Source: Mycobacterium intermedium (GTDB lineage: Bacteria; Actinomycetota; Actinomycetes; Mycobacteriales; Mycobacteriaceae). Taken from it: a DNA stretch of 64,000 nucleotides. Below the pieces are notes generated by a model that had not been told where the DNA came from, searched no databases, and was given only the letters and a program-made list of their open reading frames with translations. Below, piece by piece: positions 22,407-33,997 of this stretch; the stretch's first letter is position 1; each line of letters begins with the position of its first letter. The position numbers were made by a program, and so were the translations under genes. The DNA lies in contig NZ_MVHT01000013.1 in assembly GCF_002086275.1 (NCBI RefSeq), positions 1 to 64,000 on the forward strand. The letters are read 5' to 3'.

Positions 22407-22901
22407 CTAGGTGGCCTTGAAGTCGTCGGGCGAGACGCTGTCGAGAAACTCCTTGAATTTCTCCACCTCGTCCTCCCGCACGGCGCTGCTCTCTTGTTCG
22501 TCGGCCTCGTCGGGGATCAGCAGACCGGCCTGGGCCAGGACGTTTTCCTCGACGTAGATCGGAACCCCCACGCGCAGCGCGATCGCCACGGAGTCGGACG
22601 GACGCGCGGACACCTTGATGTCGCGGTCGAAGATCAGATCAGCGTAGAAGGTGCCCTCCTGCAGGTCCACGATGCGCACCTCCTTGAGCGAATGCCCTAG
22701 GGCTGCAATGACATCCCTGATCAGGTCATGCGTCAGTGGTCGGGGTGGCTCTACGCCCTGCTGCTCCAGAGCGATCGCTGCGGCCTCCGACTGCCCGATC
22801 CAGATCGGTAGGTACCGGTCACCGTTTGTCTCGCGCAGCAACAGCACCGGCTGGTTCTGGGGCTGCTCGACACGAATGCCGACAACACGTACTTCGCCCA
22901 T
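22407..22901 (-). CDS. DUF151 bifunctional nuclease-like protein (Rv1829 type)
   Basis: A 164-residue protein starting MGEVRVVGI at ATG 22901, with GGAGGGCAGG upstream. DUF151 motifs are evident: LPIWIGQSEAAAIALEQQG, RPLTHDLIRDVIAALG, and VSARPSDSVAIALRVGVPIYVEENVL. Plant and bacterial members were reported as metal-independent nucleases acting on RNA and DNA; the role in mycobacteria is not clear. An acidic C-terminal tail follows. Position between the two MerR genes is conserved with M. tuberculosis. Confidence 0.9.
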   Translation of the reverse strand: MGEVRVVGIRVEQPQNQPVLLLRETNGDRYLPIWIGQSEAAAIALEQQGVEPPRPLTHDLIRDVIAALGHSLKEVRIVDLQEGTFYADLIFDRDIKVSARPSDSVAIALRVGVPIYVEENVLAQAGLLIPDEADEQESSAVREDEVEKFKEFLDSVSPDDFKAT

Positions 22902-23018
22902 CTGCGCCTGCCCTCCGCACATGCCGCCATGTCCGATTTTTCACTCAGCGCGGCGACGCGGTGTACCCCATGTCGTCACCATGCCGCCGACACCAAGCTG
23001 TCGACCGAAGTCTAGTCC

Positions 23019-23756
23019 TCAGCGCTGCAGAAGGTCGCGAACGGCCGATTTGATCAAGGAAGTGTGCAATGTGATAGCGAGCGCGGCAACTTCGCGAGCC
23101 AGATCGTCGGCGCGGTCGCGCGCACCGGCCTTGTCGGCCTTGACCATCGGGCCGGCGATTTGGGCGATCAGGTCGGACTGTCGGTCGGCCGCCGAGCGGA
23201 AGGCACGCAGATGCCTGGGCTCGACACCGTATTCGGAGAGTGCGCGGGCACATTGGAGGATCACCACCGCGTGTTCGTCGAAGAAGCCGCCCGGCCCCGT
23301 GGTGATCACCCCGGCTCTGAGCAACGCCGTCAGCAGTTCCTCGTCCACCTGGGCACGTTCCAGCAGGTCTTCGCGGCTGAGGCGGATGGCAGTGGACGAG
23401 ACCGCACCCGCCTCGGACTCGGGGTCTGCGTTGTCGGTGATCGACACCAATCGCGGTACGCCGTAAGGAGACGCGGACGGTGGCAGCTCGCCGTCCGGCT
23501 GGGCGTCGAGTTGGGCCCGGATCACCTTGAGCGGCAGGTAATGATCCCGCTGTGCGGTGAGAATGAAACGCAGCCGGGCGCAGTCGTATGCGGTGAACCG
23601 GCGGTAGCCCGATGCGGCACGCTGTGGCGTGACCAGCCCCTCAGCCTCCAAGAATCGAATCTTGGAGATTGTGACGTCGGGAAAATCCGGTCGCAGCAGT
23701 TCCAAGACCGCCCCGATCGACATCCCGGCGACTGCGGGACTATCGGGTGCGCTCAC
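23019..23756 (-). CDS. MerR-family transcriptional regulator (Rv1828 type)
   Basis: The 245-residue protein carries an N-terminal winged helix ([31 protein letters not shown], then [28 protein letters not shown]) and an all-helical C-terminal domain. It is unrelated to metal-sensing MerR members, as no paired cysteines are seen. Its start overlaps the garA stop by four bases, so the two are translationally coupled. Target genes are unknown. Confidence 0.9.
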   Translation of the reverse strand: MSAPDSPAVAGMSIGAVLELLRPDFPDVTISKIRFLEAEGLVTPQRAASGYRRFTAYDCARLRFILTAQRDHYLPLKVIRAQLDAQPDGELPPSASPYGVPRLVSITDNADPESEAGAVSSTAIRLSREDLLERAQVDEELLTALLRAGVITTGPGGFFDEHAVVILQCARALSEYGVEPRHLRAFRSAADRQSDLIAQIAGPMVKADKAGARDRADDLAREVAALAITLHTSLIKSAVRDLLQR

Positions 23757-24220
23757 TGGCCTGCGGTGCCCCCGTCGTCGTCACCCTTGGGACCGGTCAG
23801 GAACACGAGGCGGAATTTGCCGATCTGGACCTCGTCGCCGTTGGCCAGCACGGCCGAATCCACCGGCTCGCGGTTGACGTAGGTGCCGTTCAGGCTGCCG
23901 ACGTCGACGACGCTGAATTCGCCGCTCTCCAAACGGAATTCGGCGTGCCGACGGCTCACGGTGACATCGTCGAGGAAGATGTCGCTGTCCGGATGGCGGC
24001 CCGCCGAGGTGACGGCCTGGTCGAGCAGGAACCGGGACCCGGCGTTCGGCCCGCGTTTGACGACCAACAGGGCCGAGCCCGCGGGAAGTCCTTCCACTCC
24101 CGAAACGGCGCTCTCGGTACCCGTCTGCGCAGGAGCGTCCAGTTCATTGAGGAAGTCGGCACGGAAGACGGACGTCGTCTCCACAGTGACTTCGTCAGAG
24201 GTCTGGTCGTTGTCTGTCAC
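23753..24220 (-). CDS. garA: FHA-domain metabolic regulator GarA
   Basis: The 155-residue protein controls glutamate and TCA flux by binding 2-oxoglutarate dehydrogenase and glutamate dehydrogenase unless phosphorylated. The N-terminal ETTSVF motif holds the PknB/PknG phosphothreonines, here Thr15 and Thr16 (Thr21/22 in M. tuberculosis, whose N-terminus is six residues longer). The FHA domain spans about 45-145 with [15 protein letters not shown] and LNGTYVN, which bind phosphothreonine. The ATGA overlap with the MerR gene downstream indicates an operon. Confidence 0.96.
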   Translation of the reverse strand: MTDNDQTSDEVTVETTSVFRADFLNELDAPAQTGTESAVSGVEGLPAGSALLVVKRGPNAGSRFLLDQAVTSAGRHPDSDIFLDDVTVSRRHAEFRLESGEFSVVDVGSLNGTYVNREPVDSAVLANGDEVQIGKFRLVFLTGPKGDDDGGTAGQ

Positions 24221-24432
24221 CCGCTGCTCCTCACTGGCCGCTGTGGCATTCGCTCACCGGGCCATTCGGCCGACTTGCTGACTTTTCGTACTTCCACGTG
24301 CTTGTGACGCCTAGACCGTACCGGGCACAGCCTGCGACGTGCTCACCACTGCAGGATCGTAAGCCCGATACCCTAGCTTCTCCTACCCGCGCTTCCTCTG
24401 GTGCTTCGCGATACTTCGGACCTTAGCAATCA

Positions 24433-24837
24433 TCATTCGGTCAGCGTTCCGCGGTAGGCCTCCGCGTCGAGCAGCTCCGCGATGGCGGACTCCAGCCCGG
24501 CGACTTCCGAGCCGTCAACCTGGACGTCTACCAACCAGCCGGCGCCGTACGGGTCGGAGTTCACCAGTTGCGGGTCACCTTCCAGGTCGCCGTTGACCGC
24601 GACGATCGTTCCCGATACGGGAGCAAAAAGATCCGACACTGATTTGGTCGACTCCACCTCACCAAAGGCTTCCCCGGCCGTCACCTTGGTGCCCACGTCG
24701 GGCAACTGCACGAACACCACGTCGCCCAGGGCCGACTGCGCGAAATCAGTGATGCCTATCCGCACCGTGTCCTCTGAGCTGCGCTGAACCCACTCGTGTT
24801 CGGCGGTGTAGTGCAGGTCCGGCGGGATATTGGTCAC
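24433..24837 (-). CDS. gcvH: Glycine cleavage system H protein
   Basis: From GTG 24837 the protein is 134 residues, the usual length. The lipoyl lysine is Lys65 in [15 protein letters not shown]. The lipoylated arm shuttles the aminomethyl group between GcvB and GcvT. The open frame continues upstream to 25023 but that part only overlaps the DUF881 gene in another frame. It lies 22 bases after the DUF881 gene, and GAGGAGCACCGTG gives a ribosome site at the start. Confidence 0.96.
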   Translation of the reverse strand: MTNIPPDLHYTAEHEWVQRSSEDTVRIGITDFAQSALGDVVFVQLPDVGTKVTAGEAFGEVESTKSVSDLFAPVSGTIVAVNGDLEGDPQLVNSDPYGAGWLVDVQVDGSEVAGLESAIAELLDAEAYRGTLTE

Positions 24838-24859
24838 GGTGCTCCTCGGTCTGATCGGT

Positions 24860-25753
24860 TCACTTGACGGGCTGAGCGTATTGGTGCGGTTTTGGTTGCC
24901 GCAAGGTGGTGACGTCGACGCGGTCGGCTTGCTGCACCGACATCCGCCCGCCGACGCGTTTGATGCTGTCCTCGGCGCCGCCGGGTATGTGCATTGCCGC
25001 GGCCAGGGTCGGTGGATCCCCAATGGCCAGAATCGAATACGGCGGGGACAGCGATTTGGAGTCGATGATCAGTGCGCCCGGCGAACCGGCGACCCACGTG
25101 TCGACTCCCACCCGCACCGATTGCTGTCCGTCGTTGATTTCGATCGCTTCGGCGCCGGCGGCGCGCAGTTCGTTGATCACGTCCAGCATCGCTTCGGCCG
25201 ACACCCCCGGGCCGGGATCGTCGATCTTCATCGTGACGCCCGGCCCAGTGGCACCCACTGCACCCACCAGAATGGACAGAGCCGCGAGTTTGGCCTGCGC
25301 CCGCTCGATTGCGGCTTGGTCGTTGTTGCCGGACGCCTGCAGCTCGTTCAGGGTGTTTTGCAGGTCGGCCACTTCCGCATTCAACGTCGCTTCGCGCTGC
25401 CGCAATGAATCCAGCAGCACCAACAGATCTGCGGGGCGGGCCGTCTCCAGCGAGTCTCCGGAGTCGGTTTGACGGACCTGGGTGACGATCGCGACGCCCA
25501 ACACCAGGCACAGCAATACGGCCAACGCCCCGAACACCAGACGCGAGCGACCACCCCGTGGCGTCTCTGGCCCTCGGGTGCCTTTGGTGCGGCGGAACCC
25601 ACCGATTCTGGGACGAGCCCGGTCGGCGGGCAGTTCGTGACGGCCGTGGCGTCCGCTTCGGTGAGCCACCGGCTCGGCTGTCGGCTGGTTTTGCGGCGCC
25701 GCGGTGCGATCGGGATCGTCGGCGCCGCTTGGCCCGTCAGCATCCTGGCTCAC
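24860..25753 (-). CDS. DUF881 membrane protein (Rv1825 type)
   Basis: A 297-residue protein with a basic, disordered cytoplasmic N-terminus (1-70), one membrane helix at about 73-95 ([19 protein letters not shown]), a coiled coil at about 105-155 ([27 protein letters not shown]) and a conserved DUF881 domain ([29 protein letters not shown]). The M. tuberculosis homologue is thought to localise to the envelope; the family resembles Firmicute YlxW/YlxX near cell-division genes. It belongs to the cluster with sbp, a second DUF881 protein and pgsA2. Confidence 0.88.
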   Translation of the reverse strand: MSQDADGPSGADDPDRTAAPQNQPTAEPVAHRSGRHGRHELPADRARPRIGGFRRTKGTRGPETPRGGRSRLVFGALAVLLCLVLGVAIVTQVRQTDSGDSLETARPADLLVLLDSLRQREATLNAEVADLQNTLNELQASGNNDQAAIERAQAKLAALSILVGAVGATGPGVTMKIDDPGPGVSAEAMLDVINELRAAGAEAIEINDGQQSVRVGVDTWVAGSPGALIIDSKSLSPPYSILAIGDPPTLAAAMHIPGGAEDSIKRVGGRMSVQQADRVDVTTLRQPKPHQYAQPVK

Positions 25754-25813
25754 GCTGGTCTCACCTCCCTTACGGGTGAAAGAGCGCCCCTACCCTTCAT
25801 CGTCCTCACTGCG

Positions 25814-26146
25814 TCACGCCCCGAACAACCGGCGCCGCAGCGCAGCGGCATTGCCGAAGATGCGGATGCCCAACACGACGACGATCGCGGTGGACAACTG
25901 GGTGCCGACCCCCAGTTGGTCGCCGACGTAGACGATCAGCGCGGCCACGAAGACGTTGAAAACGAACGAGACCACGAACACCTTGGGGTCGAAGATCTTC
26001 TCCAAGTACGCCCGCAATCCGCCGAACACCGCGTCGAGCGCGGCGACCACCGCGATCGGCAGGTAGGGCTGGATCATCTCCGGCACGCTGGGGTGGAACA
26101 CCAGACCCAGCACGATGCCAATGGCAAGTGCCGCGATTCCGATCAT
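25814..26146 (-). CDS. sbp: Small basic membrane protein (DUF1290, Sbp)
   Basis: A 110-residue hydrophobic protein with about four membrane helices (MIGIAALAIGIVLGLVFHP, PIAVVAALDAVFGGLRAYLEKIFDP, VVSFVFNVFVAALIVYVGDQLG, LSTAIVVVLGIRIFGNAAA). The pattern FGGLRAYLE matches the Sbp family. ATG 26146 is selected, with GAGAGAG upstream; the frame remains open to 26212 without further membrane sequence. It is flanked by two DUF881 genes, the arrangement also seen near division loci in Firmicutes, so a role in envelope biogenesis is inferred. Confidence 0.88.
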   Translation of the reverse strand: MIGIAALAIGIVLGLVFHPSVPEMIQPYLPIAVVAALDAVFGGLRAYLEKIFDPKVFVVSFVFNVFVAALIVYVGDQLGVGTQLSTAIVVVLGIRIFGNAAALRRRLFGA

Positions 26147-26180
26147 GCCGGTCGGATCTCTCTCACCAGGGTTTCCTCCA

Positions 26181-27110
26181 CTAGGACCCAATCTTCTTCG
26201 CGAACTTGACATCCCGCACCGTTGCGGCCGGCAGCGTCAGTGCATCACTGGTCGTCACGCTGACCCCGACGCCGTAGGAAACCTCCAGCAGCTGCAGTCG
26301 CCGCAATCCTGGGCTTTCCTCGAAAACATTCTTCATCGCATTCGGCGGACCGATGGCCACGATGGTGTACGGGCTGCTGGCCGGATTGTTGTCCACCAGG
26401 ATCGATCCCCCGGCCTGCCGAATCGTCACGTTCGGCCCGATTCGGGCACCATCGAGCGCAATCGCCTCCGCCCCGCTGGCCCACAACGAATTGACGACCA
26501 GTTGCAAGTCGCGATCGAGGATGATTTGACGGCTGCCGCTCACCCGCTGTTTGGATGCGTCGGAGAGATTGGGGCCGACGCCCGGATCGGTCACGGTCAC
26601 CGTCAGACCGGGGCCGATGATGCGGCTGCTGGCCGCGGCTCGACTCACCGCGTCCAGCTGATTGAGCAGCCGCTGGCCCTCGATGTCGTCGGCCAGCGCG
26701 AGTCGCTGCACGTTGTCGACTTTCGCCGAGAGGACGCTGCGTTGTTGGGCCAGCTTGGCGGCGGCGGCATTGGTCGAGCGCACGCTGGCCGCCAGCAAGT
26801 GCTGGGCATTGCGCACGCCGGGGGCAACCGAGCGGGCTTGCGCCACCGCCGCGGCGAAAACCGCGGCGACCAAGGTCGCGGCCAGCGCCTGCCACAGCCA
26901 GCCGATCACGCGGCTGCGCGGCGCCTGCGGCGTCTCCGAGTCCTGCCGTTTGGCGGCTGCCGCGGCGTACCCGGGATCGAGGTGCTCGGACAGCAGGGCG
27001 CGTAGCAGCGACGGCACTGGGATGTGCTTCGGCCTGGCCGTGACGTGGGCGCTGTAGCCGGCGTTGGGGTCGTAGCCGCCGAGCAGCCGATCCGGTTCAG
27101 GCATGCTCAC
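26181..27110 (-). CDS. DUF881 membrane protein (Rv1823 type)
   Basis: The 309-residue paralogue of the protein two genes downstream has a membrane helix at about residues 70-92 ([23 protein letters not shown]), a coiled coil to about 150, then the DUF881 core ([48 protein letters not shown]). The two DUF881 proteins probably work together. Its start overlaps the pgsA2 end by 14 bases. No enzymatic activity is known for the family. Confidence 0.88.
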   Translation of the reverse strand: MSMPEPDRLLGGYDPNAGYSAHVTARPKHIPVPSLLRALLSEHLDPGYAAAAAKRQDSETPQAPRSRVIGWLWQALAATLVAAVFAAAVAQARSVAPGVRNAQHLLAASVRSTNAAAAKLAQQRSVLSAKVDNVQRLALADDIEGQRLLNQLDAVSRAAASSRIIGPGLTVTVTDPGVGPNLSDASKQRVSGSRQIILDRDLQLVVNSLWASGAEAIALDGARIGPNVTIRQAGGSILVDNNPASSPYTIVAIGPPNAMKNVFEESPGLRRLQLLEVSYGVGVSVTTSDALTLPAATVRDVKFAKKIGS

Positions 27111-27732
27111 CTGCGGTGGGTGCCGCGGGCGGGCTCGGCGGTTTTGTCCGCTTGACGTTGGGCATCTCGCGCAGCACCAGCGCCATCTGCACTAGGTAGA
27201 GGACGAACGCCCACAGGTACATGTAGAGGCCCCAGATCAGGAATGCCCAGCCGAACCACCCCACTATGCGGCTCCACAGCGCGTCCCCTTGCCCCAACAG
27301 CACCAGCGGAAAGCCGGCCATGAGGGCGAACGTAGCGGCCTTGCCGATGTAGGTGACGGGAAGTGCGGTCAGCCCGCGGGTCCACAGCAGCGGGAGTGTG
27401 AGGGCCAGCAATCCGTCGCGGGCCAGCAGGGCGATGATGAACCACCAGGGCGCGATGCCGCTGAGCCCGAACACGATGGGGACGGTGACCATGTACAGGC
27501 GGTCGACCGCCGGATCAAGCAGCGTGCCCAACTTTGACGACTGGTCCAGCAGCCTGGCGATCTTGCCGTCCGCCCAATCCGAGACCCCGCTGAACATCAG
27601 GATCGCCACCGCCCAACCCGTGGCATGCTCGGCGAGCATCAGGTAGATGAACACCGGGATCAGCACCAGGCGCGCGATGCTCAGCACATTGGGCACCGTC
27701 AGCACCCGGTTCTGTGCGAGCACAGGCTCCAT
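27097..27732 (-). CDS. pgsA2: CDP-alcohol phosphatidyltransferase PgsA2
   Basis: A 211-residue integral membrane enzyme with the family signature [11 protein letters not shown] followed by [11 protein letters not shown], giving the D(x2)DG(x2)AR(x8)G(x3)D(x3)D active site that transfers a phosphatidyl group from CDP-diacylglycerol to an alcohol. About five to six helices are visible. The second ATG (27732, MEPVLAQNR) matches the M. tuberculosis start better than 27744. The acceptor is uncertain: glycerol 3-phosphate is suggested by the gene name, but the paralogue PgsA3 is thought to make most phosphatidylglycerol phosphate. Confidence 0.9.
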   Translation of the reverse strand: MEPVLAQNRVLTVPNVLSIARLVLIPVFIYLMLAEHATGWAVAILMFSGVSDWADGKIARLLDQSSKLGTLLDPAVDRLYMVTVPIVFGLSGIAPWWFIIALLARDGLLALTLPLLWTRGLTALPVTYIGKAATFALMAGFPLVLLGQGDALWSRIVGWFGWAFLIWGLYMYLWAFVLYLVQMALVLREMPNVKRTKPPSPPAAPTAGEHA

Positions 27733-27784
27733 GAGCGGTGACATTAGCCCGACGACGATGCGGTCCGCACAGCGGACCGAGCGC

Positions 27785-30133
27785 TCAGCGGAATACGCCG
27801 GGCAGGCTCAGCGTCGAAAGCGTGTCGTCGGACAACGGGTTGTCGTTGACCATGTAGGTCCACGTCGAGGTCGGCCGTGCGAGCTTCGAAAGATCCAGGC
27901 CGGGCTCCTCTTCGAGGATGTTGGCCGTTTCGAAGGTTTGTTGAGCCGCCTCGATGGCGTCCGCGGCCAGCGACGCGAACGCGTCGACCGCCAACCGGTG
28001 GAATTCGTCGAGCGGGTTCTGCCGACCCAACGCACGCAGATGGATGCTCTCGCGGATGTCGGCCAGGTACGCCAAGTGGTCCGCCCAGCCCCGGTCGAGG
28101 TGGTACAGCATGATCAGCCGGCAGATCTTCTCTAGACGCTTCTCGGCTGCGGCCTCGTCTTCCTCCGTCGACAACACCTCGAGGAGCTTCTGGTACCGCT
28201 TCGGCGCCAGCTCTTCGAGCTCTTCGCGCGCGGTTGCCGTGCGCAGCAACGTGTTTCGCCGATCGACGATGATGGCGCGCTGCTGGGCGATCAACTGGTT
28301 GTAGCGCCAGGTGTTGGCGTGCACGTCCAGCAGCCGGCCCTCGGCGACGCGCTGCGCATGGTCGAGCAGTCCGTTGGTCTTGGGGCTGATGATCCGCCCG
28401 TCGTCATCGGTTTCGGTGGGCAGCTTATTGGGGTCGAGGTTGGCCGCGACCACGTCGTCTTCCCAACTCGAGAAGAAGACCGTTGATCCGGGGTCCCCCT
28501 GGCGTCCGGCCCGACCACGCAGCTGGTTGTCCAGCCGCTCGGTGTGATGCCGACCGGTGCCCACCACATGCAATCCACCTAGTTCGGCGACCCGGTCGTG
28601 ATCGGCCTCGTCGGACCCGCCCAGCCGGATGTCGGTACCTCGACCTGCCATCTGCGTCGACACCGTGACCGCCCCGTACTTGCCGGCCTCGGCGATCACC
28701 TGCGCCTCTTCGGCGTCGTTCTTTGCGTTCAGCACCACCGCCGGTACCCCGCGTTTGACCAACCGCTCGTGCAGCTCTTCGGATTCGGCGACGTCGCGGG
28801 TGCCGACCAGCACCGGTTGCCCGGTCTCGTGGACCTCGACGATGTGTTCCACGATCGCATCGTTCTTGGCTGCCGCGGTGATGTAGACCCGGTCGGACTC
28901 GTCTTCGCGGATGTTGGGGGTGTTCGGCGGTATCGGCGAGACACCCAGCTTGTAGAACTGGCGTAGCTGTTCACCGGCGGCCAAGGCGGTGCCGGTCATG
29001 CCGCACACCGTCGCGTACCGGTTGATCAGGGCCTGCACCGTGATCGTGTCGAGCACCTCGCCGGTTTCGGTGGTTTCGATGCCCTCCTTCGCTTCGACCG
29101 CGGCCTGCAAACCATCGGGCCAGCGCTGCAGCTGGGCGATGCGGCCTCGCGAGGAGTTGATCAGGTGCACCGCACCGTCGCGGACGATGTAGTGCACGTC
29201 GCGCTGCAGCAGCACATGGGCATGCAACGCGACATTGACCTCCGTCAACGTGGTCCCGACGTGTTCCTCGGAGTAGAGGTCGATGCCACCCAGCGCCTTT
29301 TCGACCTTGTGGGCGCCGGCTTCGGTCAGGTGGACATTGCGGTTGTCGGCGTCGGTGTCGAAATCCTCCCCCGGGGTCAACTGGCCGACCAGCGTGATGA
29401 TCTCGAGCCGCGGGGTCTCCCGGTGCGTGGTTCCGGCCAGCACCAGCGGCACCAGCGCCTCGTCGACCAGCACGGAGTCCGCTTCGTCGATGAGGGCGAC
29501 ATCCGGTTTGGGTGATACCAGGTCGTCGACGTCCGTGACCAGCTGATCACGCAGGACGTCGAACCCGATCTCGTTCACCGAGGCGTAGGTGACGTTGCAG
29601 TTGTACGCCGCCCTGCGGTCCTCGCTCGTCGACTCCGCGGTGATCCAGCCGACGGTCAGGCCCAGCGCCTCGATCAGCGGGCCCATCCATTCCGCGTCCC
29701 GACGGGCCAGGTAGTCGTTGATGGTGACGACGTGCACGTGCCGACCAGCCAACGCGTAGCCCGCTGCCGCGATCGCCCCGGCCAGGGTCTTGCCCTCACC
29801 GGTGGCCATCTCGATGACGTCACCGGCCAGCATCCGCAGGGCACCGAGTAGCTGCACGTCGAACGGCCGCAGCCCGGTCGTCCGCTCGGCCGCCTCTCGG
29901 GCGATGGCGAGGAACTGGGGTATGTCGGAGGAGTTCGCGAGGTCGTCCAGGTTGAGCAGTCCCGCCGCCTTGCGCAGCTTTTCGTCGCTGAGGTCGGCGG
30001 CCTCTTTGTCGTACTCGGCCGAGGCGGTGACCTCGGCCATCGAGCGGTTGCGGTTCTTTTCTGTGCTGGCGCCGAGCAGTCTCCAGAACCGACTGCTCAG
30101 GCGGCCGGGTTGAGCGCGAGTCGTCTTGGGCAC
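27785..30133 (-). CDS. secA2: Accessory preprotein translocase ATPase SecA2
   Basis: The 782-residue protein is shorter than housekeeping SecA and lacks its C-terminal zinc-binding tail. Walker A is [11 protein letters not shown] (Lys115) and Walker [15 protein letters not shown] near residue 214. Motif [17 protein letters not shown] and [22 protein letters not shown] are motor motifs. SecA2 drives export of a small set of proteins through SecYEG in mycobacteria and contributes to virulence. The start is GTG 30133. It lies 52 bases upstream of pgsA2. Confidence 0.97.
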   Translation of the reverse strand: MPKTTRAQPGRLSSRFWRLLGASTEKNRNRSMAEVTASAEYDKEAADLSDEKLRKAAGLLNLDDLANSSDIPQFLAIAREAAERTTGLRPFDVQLLGALRMLAGDVIEMATGEGKTLAGAIAAAGYALAGRHVHVVTINDYLARRDAEWMGPLIEALGLTVGWITAESTSEDRRAAYNCNVTYASVNEIGFDVLRDQLVTDVDDLVSPKPDVALIDEADSVLVDEALVPLVLAGTTHRETPRLEIITLVGQLTPGEDFDTDADNRNVHLTEAGAHKVEKALGGIDLYSEEHVGTTLTEVNVALHAHVLLQRDVHYIVRDGAVHLINSSRGRIAQLQRWPDGLQAAVEAKEGIETTETGEVLDTITVQALINRYATVCGMTGTALAAGEQLRQFYKLGVSPIPPNTPNIREDESDRVYITAAAKNDAIVEHIVEVHETGQPVLVGTRDVAESEELHERLVKRGVPAVVLNAKNDAEEAQVIAEAGKYGAVTVSTQMAGRGTDIRLGGSDEADHDRVAELGGLHVVGTGRHHTERLDNQLRGRAGRQGDPGSTVFFSSWEDDVVAANLDPNKLPTETDDDGRIISPKTNGLLDHAQRVAEGRLLDVHANTWRYNQLIAQQRAIIVDRRNTLLRTATAREELEELAPKRYQKLLEVLSTEEDEAAAEKRLEKICRLIMLYHLDRGWADHLAYLADIRESIHLRALGRQNPLDEFHRLAVDAFASLAADAIEAAQQTFETANILEEEPGLDLSKLARPTSTWTYMVNDNPLSDDTLSTLSLPGVFR

Positions 30134-30245
30134 AGCTCAAAGGTACGCGAACCCGCGTGACCTCCTTGCGGGGCGCGAGCGTGCGGGTTTGTCCGCGACA
30201 CGCCGAGCGGCGGCGTACCAACACGCACGGTCGCGGGCCAGAGGC

Positions 30246-31883
30246 TCAGGCCAGGTTGGATCGGCGCGGATAGGCGACGCTGGGATCGGTGAGCACGTTG
30301 ACAACCGACGGAATCCCGCTGGCGAAGGCGCGTTCCAGCGCCGGCCGCAGCTCTGCCGGTGCCGATACCAGCTCGCCGTGCCCACCCAGGGCGCGCACCA
30401 CTTCGTCGTAGCGGGTCCCCGGGCGCAGTTCGGCCACCACCGAGTAGCCGTACAGCGCCTCCATGGGATGTTTCTCCAAGCCCCAGATGCCGTTGTTGCC
30501 GATCACCGACACGACGGGGACCTCGTGCCGAACCAGGGTGTCCCACTCCATGCCGCTGAATCCGAAGGCGCCGTCGCCCTGCAGCAACACCACCTGGCGA
30601 TCCGGTCGCGCCAGCTTGGCGGCCAGGGCGTAGCCGGGGCCGGAGCCGAGGCAGCCGAACGGCCCGCTGTCCAGCCAGCAGCCCGGCTGATAGCTGTCGA
30701 TGACCCGGCCGGCGTAGGAGCCGAAATCTCCCGCGTCGATGACTACCACCGCGTCGCGGTCCAGCATCGGCGCCAGTTCGGCGTACACGCGCATCGGGTG
30801 CAGCGGGATCCGATCCTCGGCGAGCTCGGCCTTCTCCTGGTTGCGCGCCGCGCGTTCGGCCGTCCGAAGCTCCGTGATCCAGTTCTCATGGTCGGTGCGG
30901 CGGGCGCCGGCCAAAGCCGACAGCACGGCGGTCAGATCCCCGTAGAGGCCCGCCGCTATCGGGCGCGGATGTTGGCGCTCGGGTTGGATGCGGTCCGCCA
31001 CCACCAGCTGGGTCTGCTGCCCGAACACCCCACCGAAGCCGAGGCGGAAATCCATTGGCACACCGACGATCAGCGCAACATCGGCTTCCTTCAAGGCCTT
31101 GGACCGCGCCCGCGAAAACGCCAGCGGGTGGTCGGCGGCGACGACGCCGCGCGCCATGCCGTTCATCAGCACCGGGATCCGAAGTTCCTCGGCGAGCCGC
31201 AGCAGCGCGGCCTCGCCGTGTCCCCACCAGACGTTGGTGCCCGCCATGATCACCGGCCGCCTCGCCGACGCCAGCAGTGCGATGGCCCGGTCCAGCGCGG
31301 CGCCGTCCGGTGTCGGTGACGCGGGCGCATCGCTCAGAGCGCCGGTGCGGCCGTCATCGTCCGCCAGGGAGAACACGTGGTCCATCGGGAAGTCGACAAA
31401 AGCGACCCCCGAGGGCGCTCCCACCGCCGCCCGCAATGCCTCGTCGACGAGCCGGCCGGCGTCCTCGGCCGATTGCGCGGTAGCGGCAAACCGCGCCAGC
31501 GGCGCCACGAACGGCACGTGGTCGATCTCCTGCAACGAGCCCATCCCCCAGCGCTGTGCGGGTGCCCGGCCGCCGAGGACCACCAGCGGCGACTGGTTCT
31601 GTTGCGCCGCGGCCATCGCGCTCATCCCGTTGGTGACGCCCGGTCCCGCGGTCAGGGCGGCCACCCCCGGTACCCTGGTCACCTTCGACCAGCCCTCGGC
31701 GGCGAAGGCCGCGGTCTGTTCGTGACGGGTGTCGATCAGCCTGATGTTTTCCTCCCGGCAGCCGTCGTACAGGGAGAACAAATGCCCGCCCGAAAGCGTG
31801 AAAACCGTGTCGATGCCGCTCGCCTTGAGCCGACGGGCGATGAGCCGGCCGGCGTGGATGGTCGTCGGAGCGTCGATGCTCAT
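30246..31883 (-). CDS. ilvG: TPP-dependent acetolactate synthase-like enzyme
   Basis: The 545-residue protein has the three TPP-enzyme domains: the PYR domain with the catalytic Glu in [15 protein letters not shown] (near residue 55), a central domain ([15 protein letters not shown]), and a PP domain with [16 protein letters not shown] and [11 protein letters not shown] near 440-475. It corresponds to M. tuberculosis IlvG (Rv1820). Oxalyl-CoA decarboxylase-like proteins share this layout, so the true substrate is unsettled. ATG 31883 (MSIDAPTTI) is preferred to 31901. Confidence 0.88.
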   Translation of the reverse strand: MSIDAPTTIHAGRLIARRLKASGIDTVFTLSGGHLFSLYDGCREENIRLIDTRHEQTAAFAAEGWSKVTRVPGVAALTAGPGVTNGMSAMAAAQQNQSPLVVLGGRAPAQRWGMGSLQEIDHVPFVAPLARFAATAQSAEDAGRLVDEALRAAVGAPSGVAFVDFPMDHVFSLADDDGRTGALSDAPASPTPDGAALDRAIALLASARRPVIMAGTNVWWGHGEAALLRLAEELRIPVLMNGMARGVVAADHPLAFSRARSKALKEADVALIVGVPMDFRLGFGGVFGQQTQLVVADRIQPERQHPRPIAAGLYGDLTAVLSALAGARRTDHENWITELRTAERAARNQEKAELAEDRIPLHPMRVYAELAPMLDRDAVVVIDAGDFGSYAGRVIDSYQPGCWLDSGPFGCLGSGPGYALAAKLARPDRQVVLLQGDGAFGFSGMEWDTLVRHEVPVVSVIGNNGIWGLEKHPMEALYGYSVVAELRPGTRYDEVVRALGGHGELVSAPAELRPALERAFASGIPSVVNVLTDPSVAYPRRSNLA

Positions 31884-32071
31884 GGTGGGCAGCTTAATCA
31901 CACCGCCGTTGCCCGCCGCACCGCCGAGCCGCTGACCCCACCGCGCCCTTCAGCGAATTGCGTTGCGCTGCAGAGGGTTAACCCGATCAGCTGAGCTATC
32001 CGCGGTTGCTCGCGACACAGAGTTGGACCCTTAGCCACGCTTGCGGCCGATGCGCGGGGTACCTTGCCGGA

Positions 32072-33997
32072 ATGAATCCGGACATGTTCATCTCCACGCG
32101 GGACTGGGGCAGCGAACTCTGGAATTCGCTGGAGTGGCTCGCTCAGGCGTGGGCTATCGCGGCGGTGAGCACCATGGCCATCCTGGTGCTGATCCACCGA
32201 TTCACCACTTGGGGCAAACAGTTCTGGCGTGTTACCAGTGGCTACTTCCTGGGCCGCGAGAGCATTCCGGTCTGGATCTGGCTCGGGGTGCTGCTGCTGT
32301 CGGTGGTCGCGGGAGTTCGCATCGATGTGCTGCTCTCCTACCAGGGCCGCGACATGATGAACAGCTTTCAAGCGGTTGCAGCGGGCCTGGGCAACCACGA
32401 CGAGGCCGTCCGAAATTCCGGGAAAACCGGCTTCTGGTTCTCCATCGGCATTTTCAGCATCCTGGCCGCCATCCACGTCGCACGCATCATGCTCGATCTG
32501 TTCCTGATGCAGCGGTTCATGCTGAGGTGGCGCGCCTGGTTGACCGATCGGCTCACCGACGACTGGCTCGACGGCAAGGCTTACTACCGGGCCCGCTTCA
32601 TCGACGACACGATCGACAACCCTGACCAGCGCATCCAGACCGACGTCGACATCTTCACCACCGGCGTCGGTCCATTGCCGAATACCCCGGGCAACTACAC
32701 CAAGACCACACTGCTGTTCGGCGGGATCGAAGCCATCACCTCGATGATTTCGTTTACCGGGATTCTGTGGGGCCTATCCGGCACGCTCACCCTGCCCGTC
32801 ATCGGCCTCTCACTACCGCGGGCAATGTTCTGGATCTTGTTGACCTACGTGCTGCTCGCCACCATTTTTGCGTTCTGGATCGGCCGACCAATCATCTGGC
32901 TGGCCTTCAACAACGAAAAATTCAACGCCGCATTCCGGTATGCGCTGGTGCGGCTGCGTGATGCCTCAGAGGCCGTCGCGTTCTACCGCGGCGAACTGGC
33001 TGAGCGCACCGGGTTGCGGCGGCTGTTCGAGCCGGTCGTTTCCAACTACAAGCGCTACATCAACCGGATGATCGGGTTCTACGGCTGGAACGTCTCGGTG
33101 AGCCAGATCATCACGGTGGTGCCGTTCATCCTCCAGTTCCCGCGGTTTCTGGCCGGCGAGATCAAACTTGGCGCCATGTCGCAGTCCGCGTCGGCGTTCG
33201 GCAGTATCCAGGCCGGGCTGTCGTTCTTCCGGAACGCCTACGACTCGTTCGCCGGCTACCGGGCCGCAATCATCCGTCTGCACGGCCTCGTCGTCGCCAA
33301 CGAAGAAGGCAGAGCGCTGCCCGAAGTCACCACGAACCCGGGTATCGATGGAGCTGTCGTGCTCGACGATGTCGAGGTCCGCACCCCGGACGGACGGCAG
33401 CTCATCAGACCGCTGGACATGCGCCTCGAGGTCGGTGACACCCTGGTGGTCACCGGCCCGTCCGGTAGCGGCAAGACCACCCTGCTGCGCAGCCTGGCCG
33501 AGCTGTGGCCGTTCTGCTCCGGGACGCTGACCCGCCCGTGCGGCCCCAACGAGACGATGTTCCTCTCCCAGATGCCGTATGTGCCGCTCGGCGATCTGCG
33601 TGCGGTGGTGTCGTACCCGGCGAAAGAAAACACGATCGACGACGACACCTTGAGAAGCACACTGCGAAAGGTCGCGCTCCCCCATCTGGTCGACCGGTTG
33701 GACGATGTGCTCGACTGGGCGAAGGTCCTCTCCCCCGGCGAGCAACAGCGGATCGCGTTCGCGCGCATACTCTTAACGCGCCCCAAGGTCATCTTCTTCG
33801 ACGAGTCGACCTCCGCGCTCGACGAGGGTCTCGAGTTCATGCTTTATTCACTCGTCCGCACGGAGCTGCCGGACACCATCCTGGTCAGTGTGAGCCACCG
33901 CAGCACCGTCGAGCAGCACCACACTCACGAACTCCACCTGCTCGGAGACGGCGAGTGGCGGCTGGGCAGGCTCGAGAAAGAACCCGCGCAGGTCTAG
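32072..33997 (+). CDS. bacA: BacA/SbmA-type ABC transporter (permease-ATPase fusion)
   Basis: A 641-residue half-transporter. The N-terminal part has six predicted helices (residues about 25-340, SbmA_BacA domain) and the C-terminal part an ABC ATPase: Walker [10 protein letters not shown] at about 461, signature LSPGEQQR at about 552, Walker B KVIFFDES at about 572. The M. tuberculosis homologue (Rv1819c) imports hydrophilic molecules including vitamin B12, bleomycin and antimicrobial peptides. ATG 32072 is chosen over 32006. It overlaps the convergent flavoprotein gene by four bases. Confidence 0.95.
   Translation: MNPDMFISTRDWGSELWNSLEWLAQAWAIAAVSTMAILVLIHRFTTWGKQFWRVTSGYFLGRESIPVWIWLGVLLLSVVAGVRIDVLLSYQGRDMMNSFQAVAAGLGNHDEAVRNSGKTGFWFSIGIFSILAAIHVARIMLDLFLMQRFMLRWRAWLTDRLTDDWLDGKAYYRARFIDDTIDNPDQRIQTDVDIFTTGVGPLPNTPGNYTKTTLLFGGIEAITSMISFTGILWGLSGTLTLPVIGLSLPRAMFWILLTYVLLATIFAFWIGRPIIWLAFNNEKFNAAFRYALVRLRDASEAVAFYRGELAERTGLRRLFEPVVSNYKRYINRMIGFYGWNVSVSQIITVVPFILQFPRFLAGEIKLGAMSQSASAFGSIQAGLSFFRNAYDSFAGYRAAIIRLHGLVVANEEGRALPEVTTNPGIDGAVVLDDVEVRTPDGRQLIRPLDMRLEVGDTLVVTGPSGSGKTTLLRSLAELWPFCSGTLTRPCGPNETMFLSQMPYVPLGDLRAVVSYPAKENTIDDDTLRSTLRKVALPHLVDRLDDVLDWAKVLSPGEQQRIAFARILLTRPKVIFFDESTSALDEGLEFMLYSLVRTELPDTILVSVSHRSTVEQHHTHELHLLGDGEWRLGRLEKEPAQV

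Noticed and set aside
31955..32004. tRNA-like sequence on the minus strand (GCGGATAGCTCAGCTGATC)
   Set aside because: Only an acceptor/D-arm-like half is seen; no anticodon or T arm (GGTTC) follows at the right distance.
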